DNA from: an uncultured Cellulomonadaceae bacterium
Lineage (GTDB): Bacteria; Actinomycetota; Actinomycetes; Actinomycetales; Cellulomonadaceae
Length of the DNA: 64,000 nt
Reading direction: 5' to 3'
NCBI GenBank assembly: GCA_947495165.1
Contig: CANLXM010000002.1
Span: forward strand, 558,001 to 622,000
Part shown: in pieces, positions 48,323 through 57,953 of the stretch
How positions within the stretch are numbered: the first letter of the stretch is position 1
How the letters are laid out: every line of letters starts with the position of its first letter
Notes under the pieces: model-generated
Seen by the model: the letters and a program-made list of their open reading frames with translations, nothing else
Database searches by the model: none
What the model was told of the DNA's origin: nothing
Position numbers and translations under genes: made by a program

Positions 48323-49911
48323 CCGTCGACCTCCGCGGCCGGCCCTCCGGGCACCGGGACGAGGAAGAGGTCCCTCGTGAGGCTGCGGACCGCAGGGAGC
48401 AGCTCGGCGGCGAGATCGGTCACCGGGACGTCGACGATGGTGGCGATCGCGTCGACGATCTGCCCGACCGTGAGCTCGCCGTCGCACGCGCCGACGAGCG
48501 CAGCGAGCGCCGTCGACGCGTGCACGGCCCGGCCGAACCCGCCGCCCTGGCGCACGATGATCACGTTCGGGTCGTCCGTGCCGGGGGTGAAGAACCGCTC
48601 GTCGGTGACGTCCGGTGCGACGACGAGGCGCTCGGCCGCCAGCGCGGCGTCCGACCGTGCCTCGAGCCAGTCGTGGGCCGCGAGGCTGTCGGCGATGTGC
48701 CCGCCGAGCGGCTGGTGGACCGATCCGGTGTGCTCCTCGAGCCGCCGCAGGCTCACGCGCCCGTCGACGGGACGCCGCAGCGTGAGGATGCCGAAGCCGA
48801 CCGCCTCTACGTCGCGCGACGCGAGGTCGTCGAGCCACGCCGCATACGCCGTGGCCCAGCCCTCCGGGTCGCGATCCGGAGTCGTCCCACCGTCGCGGAT
48901 CCACGTCTCCGCGTACTGGGCGGGGTCCAGGACCTCGCGCTGGACGACCCAGCCGTCGAGGCCGGCCTCGTCGAGCCACCCGCCGACGCGCTCGGCCCAG
49001 TCCTGCCCCCGGCGGTGCTCCCAGTTGCCGAGCATCTGCGCGACGCCGCCGGGCGCGAGCACCTGTCCGACGCCGAGCACGAGGTCCCGGACGACGTCGT
49101 CACCCGAGCGCCCCGCATCGCGGTACTCGTACAGCGCGACGTCCGGGCGCCGCGGCGTGATGACGAACGGCGGGTTCGAGACCACGAGGTCGAACTGCTC
49201 CCCCGCCACCGGCTCGAGCATCGAGCCCTCGCGCGTCTCGACCTCCAGCCCGTTGAGCATCGCGTTGAAGCGCGCGAACGCCAGCGCCCGCGCGGAGATG
49301 TCGGTCGCGACCACGTCGGCCGCGTGGCGTGAGGCATGCATCGCCTGGATGCCGCAGCCGGTGCCGAGGTCGAGGACGCGCCCGACCTTCCCGCGCACCG
49401 CCACCTGCGCGAGGGTCAGCGACGCGCCGCCCGCACCCAGCACGTGGTCCGGTCGCAGCGCCTGGCCGGTCGACATCTCGCCGAGGTCCGAGGCCAGCCA
49501 CCAGTCGGCGTGCCCGGAGGCGTCGTCGGCCGCGTACGGCCGAAGGTCGACCCGGGGCGCGGCGCTCGTGCCGCGCACGTGCAGCACGCCCAGGCGCTCG
49601 GCCCCGTCGAGGCCGAGCGTGGGCAGCGCGTCCGCCAGCGCCGCGCACGGTACCTCCTGGCCGAGGAGGAAGGCGGCCACGAGGACCGCCAGGCGCTGGT
49701 CTGGCGTGGCAGGCGACGCGGTCGTCGGCGGGGTGACCAGCGCGTCGACCACGCGGCGCGCCGGCACGGACTCCTCACGGTCGAGGGCCGCGAACGCCAA
49801 CGGGCCCAGGAGCTCCTGCACGGAGCCGACGTCGTAGCGCGCGGCGCGCAGGTCGCCTGCGAGACGCGCGACCAGGGCCGGGTCGGCGAGGAGGGGGGCT
49901 GCGGTGCTCAC
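48319..49911 (-). CDS. HemK-like N-glutamine/N6-adenine-type methyltransferase, three-domain
   Basis: A 530-aa protein. Residues 1-150 are a helical N-terminal domain. The central SAM domain has VLDLGTGCGIQAMHA, then VVATDISARALAFARFNA and VVSNPPFVI; the NPPF catalytic motif is that of glutamine- or adenine-N methyltransferases. A C-terminal domain (about 330-530) is specific to actinobacterial members. This resembles proteins annotated as DUF7059/DUF7782 methyltransferases, though those domain names are from memory. The substrate is unknown. The GTG start follows AAGGAG by about 6 bases. Confidence 0.87.
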   Translation of the reverse strand: MSTAAPLLADPALVARLAGDLRAARYDVGSVQELLGPLAFAALDREESVPARRVVDALVTPPTTASPATPDQRLAVLVAAFLLGQEVPCAALADALPTLGLDGAERLGVLHVRGTSAAPRVDLRPYAADDASGHADWWLASDLGEMSTGQALRPDHVLGAGGASLTLAQVAVRGKVGRVLDLGTGCGIQAMHASRHAADVVATDISARALAFARFNAMLNGLEVETREGSMLEPVAGEQFDLVVSNPPFVITPRRPDVALYEYRDAGRSGDDVVRDLVLGVGQVLAPGGVAQMLGNWEHRRGQDWAERVGGWLDEAGLDGWVVQREVLDPAQYAETWIRDGGTTPDRDPEGWATAYAAWLDDLASRDVEAVGFGILTLRRPVDGRVSLRRLEEHTGSVHQPLGGHIADSLAAHDWLEARSDAALAAERLVVAPDVTDERFFTPGTDDPNVIIVRQGGGFGRAVHASTALAALVGACDGELTVGQIVDAIATIVDVPVTDLAAELLPAVRSLTRDLFLVPVPGGPAAEVDG

Positions 49912-49986
49912 GGGCGCTCCTTGCGTGGATGGCAGACGACGCGAGGGCGCCCGGCGGGGTGCCGGACGCCCTCGGGATGCACGTCG

Positions 49987-50862
49987 TCAGAGGCAGTTCG
50001 CCAAGACGAAGCTCTGGATCTGCGACGCGACGTCGCTGAGCTCGATCTGATCGACACCGACCTCGGTCATGTACTGGACCTGGGCCTCGAAGTTCGGCGT
50101 CGCCGGGTCGAGGCCAGCGATGTACTCGAGCGAGTCACGCGTGTACTCGAGGTTGTACGCCCAGGCCTCCGCGATCTCGGCCGGGGCGACCATGGTCTCC
50201 ATGGTCTCGAGCACGGTGCTCATGTGCTCGACGTACTCGCCGGCGGTCTCTGCGACGATCGCCTGGCCGCTCTTCTGGGCCACCGAGTTGTTGGCCGCGC
50301 AGAACGCCGGGGCCAGCGGGTCGTCCGATGCCGTGGGCAGGTCGGTCGGCGCCTCAGGGGACGCCTCCGGGGAAGCCTCCTGCGAGGGCGTCGCGGAGGG
50401 CTCGGGCGTCGTCGGCTCGGCAGACGGGGTGGGGGCCGCCGTGCGCGTCGTCGCCGCGGTGGGCTCGTCGTCGTCCCCGAACACCCCCGACAGCGCGAGG
50501 GCGCCGAAGACCACACCGAGCAGGAGGATCACCGCGACCGGGATGATCCAGACCAGGTTGTTCTTCTTGGTCGGGGGCTCACCGCTGCCCTGCTGATACG
50601 TCGCGTACTGCGCGGGCGGCACCGAGCCGGGGCCGCCCGGCTGAGGTCCGCCGACAGGCGCACCGGGCGCCGGCGGTGCCGGAGGCACGGCGGGCATGGC
50701 CGCGGTGGCGGGAGCCGCCCCGGCCGCGAGGTCGTCCTCGACCCAGAACTGCCAGCCCTCCGGGGCGGGCGGCCAGGTCGGGTCGGGCTGCCAGCCCTCC
50801 GGCGGCGTCCAGCCCTCAGGCGGAACCGGCCAGCCAGGAGCCGGGTTGAATCGTGCGGCCAT
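49987..50862 (-). CDS. Membrane-anchored protein with Cys-bounded extracellular domain
   Basis: A 291-aa protein. The first 40 residues hold three copies of a PPEGW/PEGWQ tryptophan motif (DUF2510-like). A Pro/Gly-rich region follows, then one membrane helix (LVWIIPVAVILLLGVVFGALAL) and a Thr/Ser/Glu/Pro linker. The extracellular domain of about 100 residues begins FCAANNSV and ends ANCL. That domain has the same layout as the lipoprotein encoded just upstream (FC...NC with a central APAEIAEAW). The two look like paralogues. Function unknown. Confidence 0.78.
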   Translation of the reverse strand: MAARFNPAPGWPVPPEGWTPPEGWQPDPTWPPAPEGWQFWVEDDLAAGAAPATAAMPAVPPAPPAPGAPVGGPQPGGPGSVPPAQYATYQQGSGEPPTKKNNLVWIIPVAVILLLGVVFGALALSGVFGDDDEPTAATTRTAAPTPSAEPTTPEPSATPSQEASPEASPEAPTDLPTASDDPLAPAFCAANNSVAQKSGQAIVAETAGEYVEHMSTVLETMETMVAPAEIAEAWAYNLEYTRDSLEYIAGLDPATPNFEAQVQYMTEVGVDQIELSDVASQIQSFVLANCL

Positions 50863-50961
50863 GCGTCATCCCCTTGTTCGTGCGCCTGCCGCCTCCGAGG
50901 GCGTGCCGACGTCGCTGCTGCGGTGCGCGAACCCCTCGCGCCCCGGGTCGTTCCCTCCGGG

Positions 50962-51408
50962 TCACTCGGACGGGGACGCGGACTCCTCGGTGCAGTTCTT
51001 GTCGCTGAAGTCGTTGACGTTCTGCGACGCCTTCTCGAACTCACCGTCACCGAGCGCTGCGACAGCCTCCTCGGAGGCCGCCACCACCGCGGCCTGGTCG
51101 TTCATGTCCACGTCGTCGAACACGGCGACGAAGCGCTCCATGCCCTCGAGCATCGTGTCCCAGTCCGCCTTGATCTCCTCGGGGGCGTCGATGTCGTTGG
51201 CCTTGTCGAGCACGCCGCGCAGCGACTCCATCCCGGCCTGCGCATCGGTCGGGTCGGCCTCCTCCATGCCCTCCTCGAGCGCCGCGTTCTCGTCGCAGAA
51301 CTTCTCGATGCTCGCGTCACCCGAGCAGGACGCGAGGCCGCCGACGAGGACGGTGGACAGGACGATGGACGTGAGGACGCGCCGCGGGCGCTGGATTCGG
51401 TTGGTCAC
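50962..51408 (-). CDS. Hypothetical lipoprotein, paralogue of the next gene's extracellular domain
   Basis: A 148-aa lipoprotein. Signal peptide with lipobox LASC near residue 28, then an acidic helical domain from KFCDENAAL to DKNCTEE. The two cysteines frame the domain and probably form a disulfide. APEEIKADW in the middle matches APAEIAEAW of the downstream gene. The GTG at 51408 was chosen for GGGAGG 8 bases upstream; the ATG within that site meets a stop after two codons. 99 bases separate it from the paralogue. Confidence 0.78.
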   Translation of the reverse strand: MTNRIQRPRRVLTSIVLSTVLVGGLASCSGDASIEKFCDENAALEEGMEEADPTDAQAGMESLRGVLDKANDIDAPEEIKADWDTMLEGMERFVAVFDDVDMNDQAAVVAASEEAVAALGDGEFEKASQNVNDFSDKNCTEESASPSE

Positions 51409-51498
51409 GGTGGCATCCTCCCGCAACCGAGCGGTTCGCGCGACCGGCATCCACAGGAAGCCCGGCGCGCCCGAGCCCAGCAGCGCGCCGGGCACCGA

Positions 51499-53802
51499 TC
51501 ACACGAGACCGACCTCGTGCTCCAGGCGCGCCTCGTGGTCGACGCGCGCGGCCCGCAGCCGCGAGTGGATCACGGCGCCGAACGCGATGGCCGCCGCCGC
51601 GAGCGCGATGCCGATCCGCAGCACGTGGTTCGCGTCCTCGGGCACGCTCATCGCGACGACCGCGGGGGCGATGAGCACCGCGACGAGGTTCATCACCTTG
51701 ATCAACGGGTTGATCGCGGGCCCGGCGGTGTCCTTGAACGGGTCCCCCACGGTGTCCCCGATGACCACGGCCTCGTGGGCCGCCGATCCCTTGCCGCCGT
51801 ACGCCCCGTCCTCGACGATCTTCTTCGCGTTGTCCCACGCCCCGCCGGCGTTCGCGAGGAAGACGGCCATGAGGACACCGGTGCCGATCGCACCAGCGAG
51901 GAAACCGGCCAGCGGGCCGACGCCGAGCCCGAACCCGACGGCGATCGGTGCAAAGGCCGCGAGGAGCCCCGGGGTGGCGAGCTCGCGCAGCGAGTCCTTG
52001 GTGCAGATGTCCACCACGCGGCCGTACTCGGGCCGGACCTCGCCGGTCATGATCCCCGGGTGCTCGCGGAACTGGCGCCGGACCTCGAACACGATCGCCC
52101 CGGCGGCGCGCGTCACGGCGTCGATCGCCAGCCCGGAGAACAGGAACACGGTCGCGCCCCCGAGGATGATCCCGACGAGCGTCACGGGCGAGATCACCTG
52201 GAAGCTCAGCAGCGCGTCCACGATCCCGCCGGTCCCGGCGGTGCCCGCGGAGACCAGCGCCGTCCCCACCGCGTCGGCGTACGACCCGAACAGGGCGGTG
52301 GCCGCCAGGACGGCGGTCGCGATCGCGATGCCCTTGGTGATGGCCTTGGTGGTGTTGCCGACCGCGTCGAGCTCGGTGAGGATCTGCGCGCCCTCGGCGT
52401 CGACGTCGCCGCTCATCTCCGCGATGCCCTGCGCGTTGTCGCTCACGGGGCCGAACGTGTCCATCGCGACGATCACGCCGACTGTGGTCAGGAGCCCGCA
52501 GCCCGCGAGCGCCACGAGGAACAGCGACAGCCACACGGACCCGCCGGCCAGGAGGAACGCCCCGCAGATCGCGGCCGCGATGATCCCCGCGGTGTACACG
52601 GCGGACTCGAAGCCGACGCCGATGCCCGACAGCACCACCGTGGCCGCGCCGGTCTGGGAGGTGCGCGCCACGTGCAGGGTGGGCTTCGACGTCGTGCCCG
52701 TGAAGTAGCCCGTGACCGCGAGGATCACGCCGGCCAGGACGACGCCGATCACGACCGCCCCGCTCGTCACCAGGCGCGGGTCGCCGGCGGCGTCGCGCAG
52801 CTCGGCGCTGATGCCCTCGATGTCCGCGAAGCTGCTCGGCAGGTAGAGGAAGGCGGCCGCGGCGGCGAGCAGGGCGCCGACGAGCGCGGAGATGTAGAAG
52901 CCGCGGTAGATCGCGGTGAGGCCGCTCTCGCCCGCACGGACCTTGGTGATCGCCACCCCGAGGACCGCGACGAGCGCGCCGATCGCCGTGACGATCAGCG
53001 GGAAGATCAGTCCCTGCTCGCCGAACACGGCCTTGCCGAGGATGAGCGCGGCCACGAGCATCACGGCGTAAGACTCGAACAGGTCCGCGGCCATGCCGGC
53101 GCAGTCACCCACGTTGTCACCGACGTTGTCCGCGATCGTCGCCGCGTTGCGGGGGTCGTCCTCGGGGATGCCCTGCTCGACCTTTCCCACGAGGTCCGCC
53201 CCGACGTCGGCCGCCTTGGTGAAGATGCCACCGCCGACGCGCATGAACATCGCCAGCAGCGCTGCACCGAACCCGAAGCCCTCAAGCACCGCGGGCGCCT
53301 CGGCCCGGTAGACGAGGACGACGAGGGTCGCCCCGAGCAGCCCGAGCCCGACCACGCTCATGCCGACGACACCGCCGGTGCGGAACGCGATGCGCGCCCC
53401 CTCGGTGCGGCGCGCGTCCACGGGGCCGGCAGCCTGCGCCGCCGCAGCGACGCGGAGGTTGGCGCGCACGGCGAGCCACATGCCCAGGTAGCCGATGGCC
53501 GCGGAGAACGCGGCCCCGAACACGAACGCGACCGACCTCCCGATGCGCACGCCGCCGTCGCCAGGCAGCAGGAAGAGCAGGGCGAACACGATGACGACGA
53601 ACAGGGCGAGCGTGCGGAACTGGCGGTTGAGGTAGGCCGAGGCGCCCTCCTGGATCGCCTGCGCGATCCCCTGCATGGACGCCGTGCCGTCGCCCGCGGC
53701 GAGCACCTGGCGCCGCAGCACCACGGCCACCCCCAGGGCGGCCAGCGCAAGGACGGCGATGACCCCGACGATCACGAGACTGGTGGTTCCGAGCTCCTGC
53801 AT
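51499..53802 (-). CDS. hppA: Membrane proton-pumping pyrophosphatase (K+-independent type)
   Basis: A 767-aa protein with about 16 membrane helices. It hydrolyses cytosolic PPi and pumps H+. The substrate loop DVGADLVGKVEQGIPEDDPRN is near residue 200, DNVGDNVGDCAGMAADLFESY follows, and GDTVGDPFKDTAGPAINPLIK is near the C-terminus. The determinant after GNTT (about residue 482) is Lys (GNTTKAITKG). By the known rule this marks a K+-independent H+-pump, whereas Ala marks K+-dependent forms. GGAGGA precedes the ATG. Divergent from the sigma-factor operon. Confidence 0.96.
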   Translation of the reverse strand: MQELGTTSLVIVGVIAVLALAALGVAVVLRRQVLAAGDGTASMQGIAQAIQEGASAYLNRQFRTLALFVVIVFALLFLLPGDGGVRIGRSVAFVFGAAFSAAIGYLGMWLAVRANLRVAAAAQAAGPVDARRTEGARIAFRTGGVVGMSVVGLGLLGATLVVLVYRAEAPAVLEGFGFGAALLAMFMRVGGGIFTKAADVGADLVGKVEQGIPEDDPRNAATIADNVGDNVGDCAGMAADLFESYAVMLVAALILGKAVFGEQGLIFPLIVTAIGALVAVLGVAITKVRAGESGLTAIYRGFYISALVGALLAAAAAFLYLPSSFADIEGISAELRDAAGDPRLVTSGAVVIGVVLAGVILAVTGYFTGTTSKPTLHVARTSQTGAATVVLSGIGVGFESAVYTAGIIAAAICGAFLLAGGSVWLSLFLVALAGCGLLTTVGVIVAMDTFGPVSDNAQGIAEMSGDVDAEGAQILTELDAVGNTTKAITKGIAIATAVLAATALFGSYADAVGTALVSAGTAGTGGIVDALLSFQVISPVTLVGIILGGATVFLFSGLAIDAVTRAAGAIVFEVRRQFREHPGIMTGEVRPEYGRVVDICTKDSLRELATPGLLAAFAPIAVGFGLGVGPLAGFLAGAIGTGVLMAVFLANAGGAWDNAKKIVEDGAYGGKGSAAHEAVVIGDTVGDPFKDTAGPAINPLIKVMNLVAVLIAPAVVAMSVPEDANHVLRIGIALAAAAIAFGAVIHSRLRAARVDHEARLEHEVGLV

Positions 53803-53994
53803 ACGTCCTCCTCGACGCATCGGTCCCCTGTGCGCCGGCCCCTGACGTGTGCGGGCACACGCGGCAGCGACGTGAGAGGCCCGGTCGACCCCGTCGTCGT
53901 CCGGGTTGGCCGGAAGTCTACCCATTCCTCCCCGACACGCCAGGGCGCGACCGGGGACCGTGGCGGGTCCCGGGCACCGGGTCACGATCCGGCC

Positions 53995-54020
53995 CCAACC
54001 TTTTCGCGCGCCCGTTCGTC
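53995..54020 (+). promoter_or_regulatory. Candidate ECF-type autoregulatory promoter
   Basis: CCAACC (53995-54000) and CGTC (54017-54020) are 16 bp apart, the AAC/CGTC pattern typical of ECF sigma factors. It lies 56 bp before the sigma-factor start, consistent with self-activation, but rests on two short motifs. Confidence 0.4.
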
Positions 54021-54075
54021 TTGGTGGGTGACGGCAATACTGAAAGCTCAGGGGAACCATGGACGGGGACGCACG

Positions 54076-54627
54076 ATGACTGGATGGGAACAGGTGCTGG
54101 ACGACCTGGTCCGCACACGGAGACGGGCGCTCGTCGCGTACGCCTACCTGCTGTGCCAGGACCTGCGGGAGGCCGAAGACCTGCTGCAGGACGCACTCGT
54201 CGCGGTGTTCTCGCGCGGACGGCGGCTGGAGAGCGTGATCGCCGGCGAGTCGTACGTGCGCAAGGCGATCTTGAACACGTACCTCGACGGGTTCCGTCGC
54301 CGGAACCGCTGGGCGGCGGTGCGTCACCTGGTGGCCACCGCGCCCGAGCAGCCCGTGTCGGAGGTCGCCACGACCGACCACGTCGCTGCGCGCGTCGACG
54401 CTCAGCGGGCCCTGTCCATCCTCACCCCGCGGGAGCGGGCGTGCGTGGTCCTCCGCTTCTACGACGATCTGACCGTTCCCCAGATCGCGGAGCACCTCTC
54501 CCTGAGCACAGGAACCGTCAAGCGCTACCTGCACGACGCCGTGAGCCGCCTCGAGGCGGTCCTCGGCCCCCTGCCGGCAGCGCACCTCGAAGACCTTGAT
54601 GTGCTCATGACCGGAGGTTCGCGATGA
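54076..54627 (+). CDS. SigE-like sigma-70 family (ECF) RNA polymerase sigma factor
   Basis: A 183-aa sigma factor. Region 2 spans residues 10-75 (ALVAYAYLLCQDLREAEDLLQDALVAVF, YVRKAILNTYLDGFRRRNR). Region 4 spans 110-165 (LTPRERACVVLRFYDDLTVPQIAEHLSLSTGTVKRYLHDAVSRL). The AYAYLLCQD signature fits the actinobacterial SigE/SACE group. The ATG at 54076 follows GGGGAC. The TGA overlaps the next ATG (ATGA), coupling it to a membrane protein that is presumably its anti-sigma factor. Confidence 0.92.
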   Translation: MTGWEQVLDDLVRTRRRALVAYAYLLCQDLREAEDLLQDALVAVFSRGRRLESVIAGESYVRKAILNTYLDGFRRRNRWAAVRHLVATAPEQPVSEVATTDHVAARVDAQRALSILTPRERACVVLRFYDDLTVPQIAEHLSLSTGTVKRYLHDAVSRLEAVLGPLPAAHLEDLDVLMTGGSR

Positions 54628-56387
54628 CGCAGCACCACGGGGGCTCACGCCCCGACGACCTGCCCGAGATCCTGCGGGCCATCGCCGACGACGCCGCGGC
54701 GTCCCGGCTGGCGGGCTCCCCGCCCGACGACGACTTCGTGATCGGCGTCCGTCGCCGCGCGACCGCCGTGCGCCGACGCCGCAACGCCCGGCAGAGCATG
54801 GTCGCGGCGGCCTGCGTGGCGGCTGTCGGCGTCGGCGGTGTGGTCATCGCGCAGAACGTCGGCAACGGCGGCGGCGCGATCGCCCCGGCGACGACGATCG
54901 CGACGACGGCGGAGCCGACCTCCGGCGCGTTCCCGGTGTGCGGCGCGACCGTGCCGAGCGACTGGGCGGCCGGCGACGTGCAGCTGGTCAGCCAGGCGCA
55001 CCTCGACGAGGACGGGATGATGCTCTCCGCGTCCCGTCCGGACGACCTGCCGTTCTTCACCGACGTCACCGCGGGCGACGTCGTGCCGCTCATGGTGCTC
55101 AACGACGGCAACGAGACCGTGACGGTGGGCTCCACGGGCTACGCGACCGTGGTCCTCGTGCAGGACGGCGTGGTCGTGGCCGGGCCGGGCGGCATGCCTG
55201 AGCCGTACACCGAGTCCAAGATCGAGCCGGGCGGGGCCGTCCCGGTCTCCGCGACGCTGCCCGACCCGTGCGACGGCGAGCCCGTCGCCCCGGGTCAGTA
55301 CGAGGCGTACGCCATCCTCGACGCCCAGGTCGGTGCCCCGGGCGCCGAGCCGGTCGCGACCGAGGTCGTCGGTGGGCCGTGGCTGATCCAGGTCGGGGAG
55401 CCCCAGATCCCGACCGGGACGATGGCGCTGCAGTGCGACGACGAGGTCGGCGAGCTGCCGCGCTGGATCGACCCGATCCGGATCGAGCCCACGCTGCCCC
55501 AGGGCACGGTCGAAGCTGGCGACTCTCGTGCACTGCGGATCGACCTCTACAACGCGACCAGCTCGCCCGCGAACTTCGCGATCGACGGCATCGAGACCTA
55601 CCTCGCCCGCGACGGCAAGATCGTCGCGTCCACGGAGGTCGCGGTCATGCCGTACGTCATCGAGGTCCCGGCGGACCAGAACTTCGGCGACGGGCACTTC
55701 CCGGGTCTGCCGTCCGTGGACTGCGCCGGCGACCCGCTCGCACCGGGCGACTACGCGCTCTACGTCGTGACCGAGTTCGCCGACCCGGCGACGACGCTCA
55801 TCGACAGCACGCAGACGTCGGCGATCGGCGGGCCGTGGGAGATCACGATCGCTGGTGACGGGTCGGACGAGGGCGTGAGCAACGCGGCACTGCCGGAGCT
55901 CGACCCCGATGCCGAGTTCCCAATGTGTGGGGCGCCCGCGCCGAGCGATGCCGAGGACACCTTCGGGATCGAGACGGTCCTCGACATTCCGAGGGTCAAG
56001 GTCAGCGACCCGACCGAGCCGGAGCGGATCACGGCGGCCGGGATGGTCACGAACACGACTCCCGACACCCTGCTGGGGAACAGCGCGACGTCCGTCCCGG
56101 CAGTGCTCGTCCTGGACGGGCGCGTCGTGAGCGTCGAGCCCGCCGTCGAGGGCGACGCTCGGGACTTCTCGGTCGGCCCGGAGGAGAGCTTCGAGCTCCC
56201 GGTCACGGCCGACGTCGGCACCTGCGGCCGGTCCGCGTACGAGGCGCTCCCGGCCGGCACCTACGAGGTTTGGGGCTACCTGGACACCTACGTCAAGGAG
56301 CGGCAGAACGCCGATGGCTCCGCGACGTCGGCGAACGACGAGCACCGCATCGTCACGCGCCTCGGCGAGGTGACCATCAGCCACTGA
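54624..56387 (+). CDS. Single-pass membrane protein with three extracellular repeats, presumed anti-sigma factor
   Basis: A 587-aa protein. Cytosolic residues 1-58 include PDDLPEILRAIADDAAASRLAGSPPDDDFV and an RRRATAVRRRR stop-transfer patch. One helix follows (about 60-77). Outside the membrane are three diverged units of about 140-160 residues. Units one and three open with a near-identical block (FPVCGATVPSD, FPMCGAPAPSD), and unit two opens with MALQCDD. They close on GGPWLIQVG, GGPWEITIAG and RLGEVTISH. Each unit has paired cysteines and an Ig-like beta pattern. Position and coupling suggest it holds the sigma factor at the membrane. No zinc-type anti-sigma motif (HxxxCxxC) is present. 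Confidence 0.7.
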   Translation: MTQHHGGSRPDDLPEILRAIADDAAASRLAGSPPDDDFVIGVRRRATAVRRRRNARQSMVAAACVAAVGVGGVVIAQNVGNGGGAIAPATTIATTAEPTSGAFPVCGATVPSDWAAGDVQLVSQAHLDEDGMMLSASRPDDLPFFTDVTAGDVVPLMVLNDGNETVTVGSTGYATVVLVQDGVVVAGPGGMPEPYTESKIEPGGAVPVSATLPDPCDGEPVAPGQYEAYAILDAQVGAPGAEPVATEVVGGPWLIQVGEPQIPTGTMALQCDDEVGELPRWIDPIRIEPTLPQGTVEAGDSRALRIDLYNATSSPANFAIDGIETYLARDGKIVASTEVAVMPYVIEVPADQNFGDGHFPGLPSVDCAGDPLAPGDYALYVVTEFADPATTLIDSTQTSAIGGPWEITIAGDGSDEGVSNAALPELDPDAEFPMCGAPAPSDAEDTFGIETVLDIPRVKVSDPTEPERITAAGMVTNTTPDTLLGNSATSVPAVLVLDGRVVSVEPAVEGDARDFSVGPEESFELPVTADVGTCGRSAYEALPAGTYEVWGYLDTYVKERQNADGSATSANDEHRIVTRLGEVTISH

Positions 56388-56428
56388 CAGGTGCCAGGGG
56401 GCACCGGCCACGGCCGGTGCGACCTGTC
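56386..56428. repeat. Nested inverted repeat at the sigma operon end
   Basis: GACAGGT (56386-56392) pairs with ACCTGTC (56422-56428). Inside, GCACCGGCC (56401-56409) pairs with GGCCGGTGC (56412-56420). The outer arm begins within the stop codon of the preceding gene. Confidence 0.7.
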
Positions 56429-56435
56429 AGGAGCA

Positions 56436-56494
56436 GGGGGCAGCAGGGGGCGCGGCAGGGGGCAGCAGGGGGCAACCGCGGGGGGCTGCGGGGG
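56436..56494 (+). other. G-quadruplex-forming tract
   Basis: Six runs of five or six G (starting at 56436, 56446, 56458, 56468, 56480 and 56490) lie within 59 bases, separated by 5-7 bases, four of the spacers around GCAGCAG or GCGGCAG. Any four satisfy the intramolecular quadruplex pattern on the plus strand, i.e. in the 3' UTR of the sigma operon. It lies between convergent genes, just before a strong hairpin. Confidence 0.75.
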
Positions 56495-56495
56495 C

Positions 56496-56533
56496 ACGAA
56501 CGGCGGTGGTGCGCAAGCACCACCGCCGTTCGT
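56496..56533. terminator. 17-bp perfect hairpin with GCAA tetraloop
   Basis: Arms 56496-56512 and 56517-56533 pair perfectly, with a GNRA loop (GCAA on the plus strand). It lies between the convergent sigma-operon and aminotransferase ends, 24 bases from the aminotransferase stop. Likely a bidirectional terminator. Confidence 0.85.
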
Positions 56534-56557
56534 CTGCCCTCTGGGGCCGGGCCCGGA

Positions 56558-57880
<1,323 letters not shown>

Positions 57881-57953
57881 CTACGTCGTTGCCGAGCCTA
57901 CTGGGGGTGAGGCAGGGTGTCCGAGCCCGTCCATCGCCGACCGACTCCGCTCG

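Noticed and set aside
49336..54075. Very long open frames on the strand opposite to known genes (also near 953-3013, 17483-19405 and 40351-43668)
   Set aside because: They are antisense to genes with clear family motifs, have Arg/Gly/Ala/His-skewed compositions and no domains. High GC removes stop codons from opposite frames.
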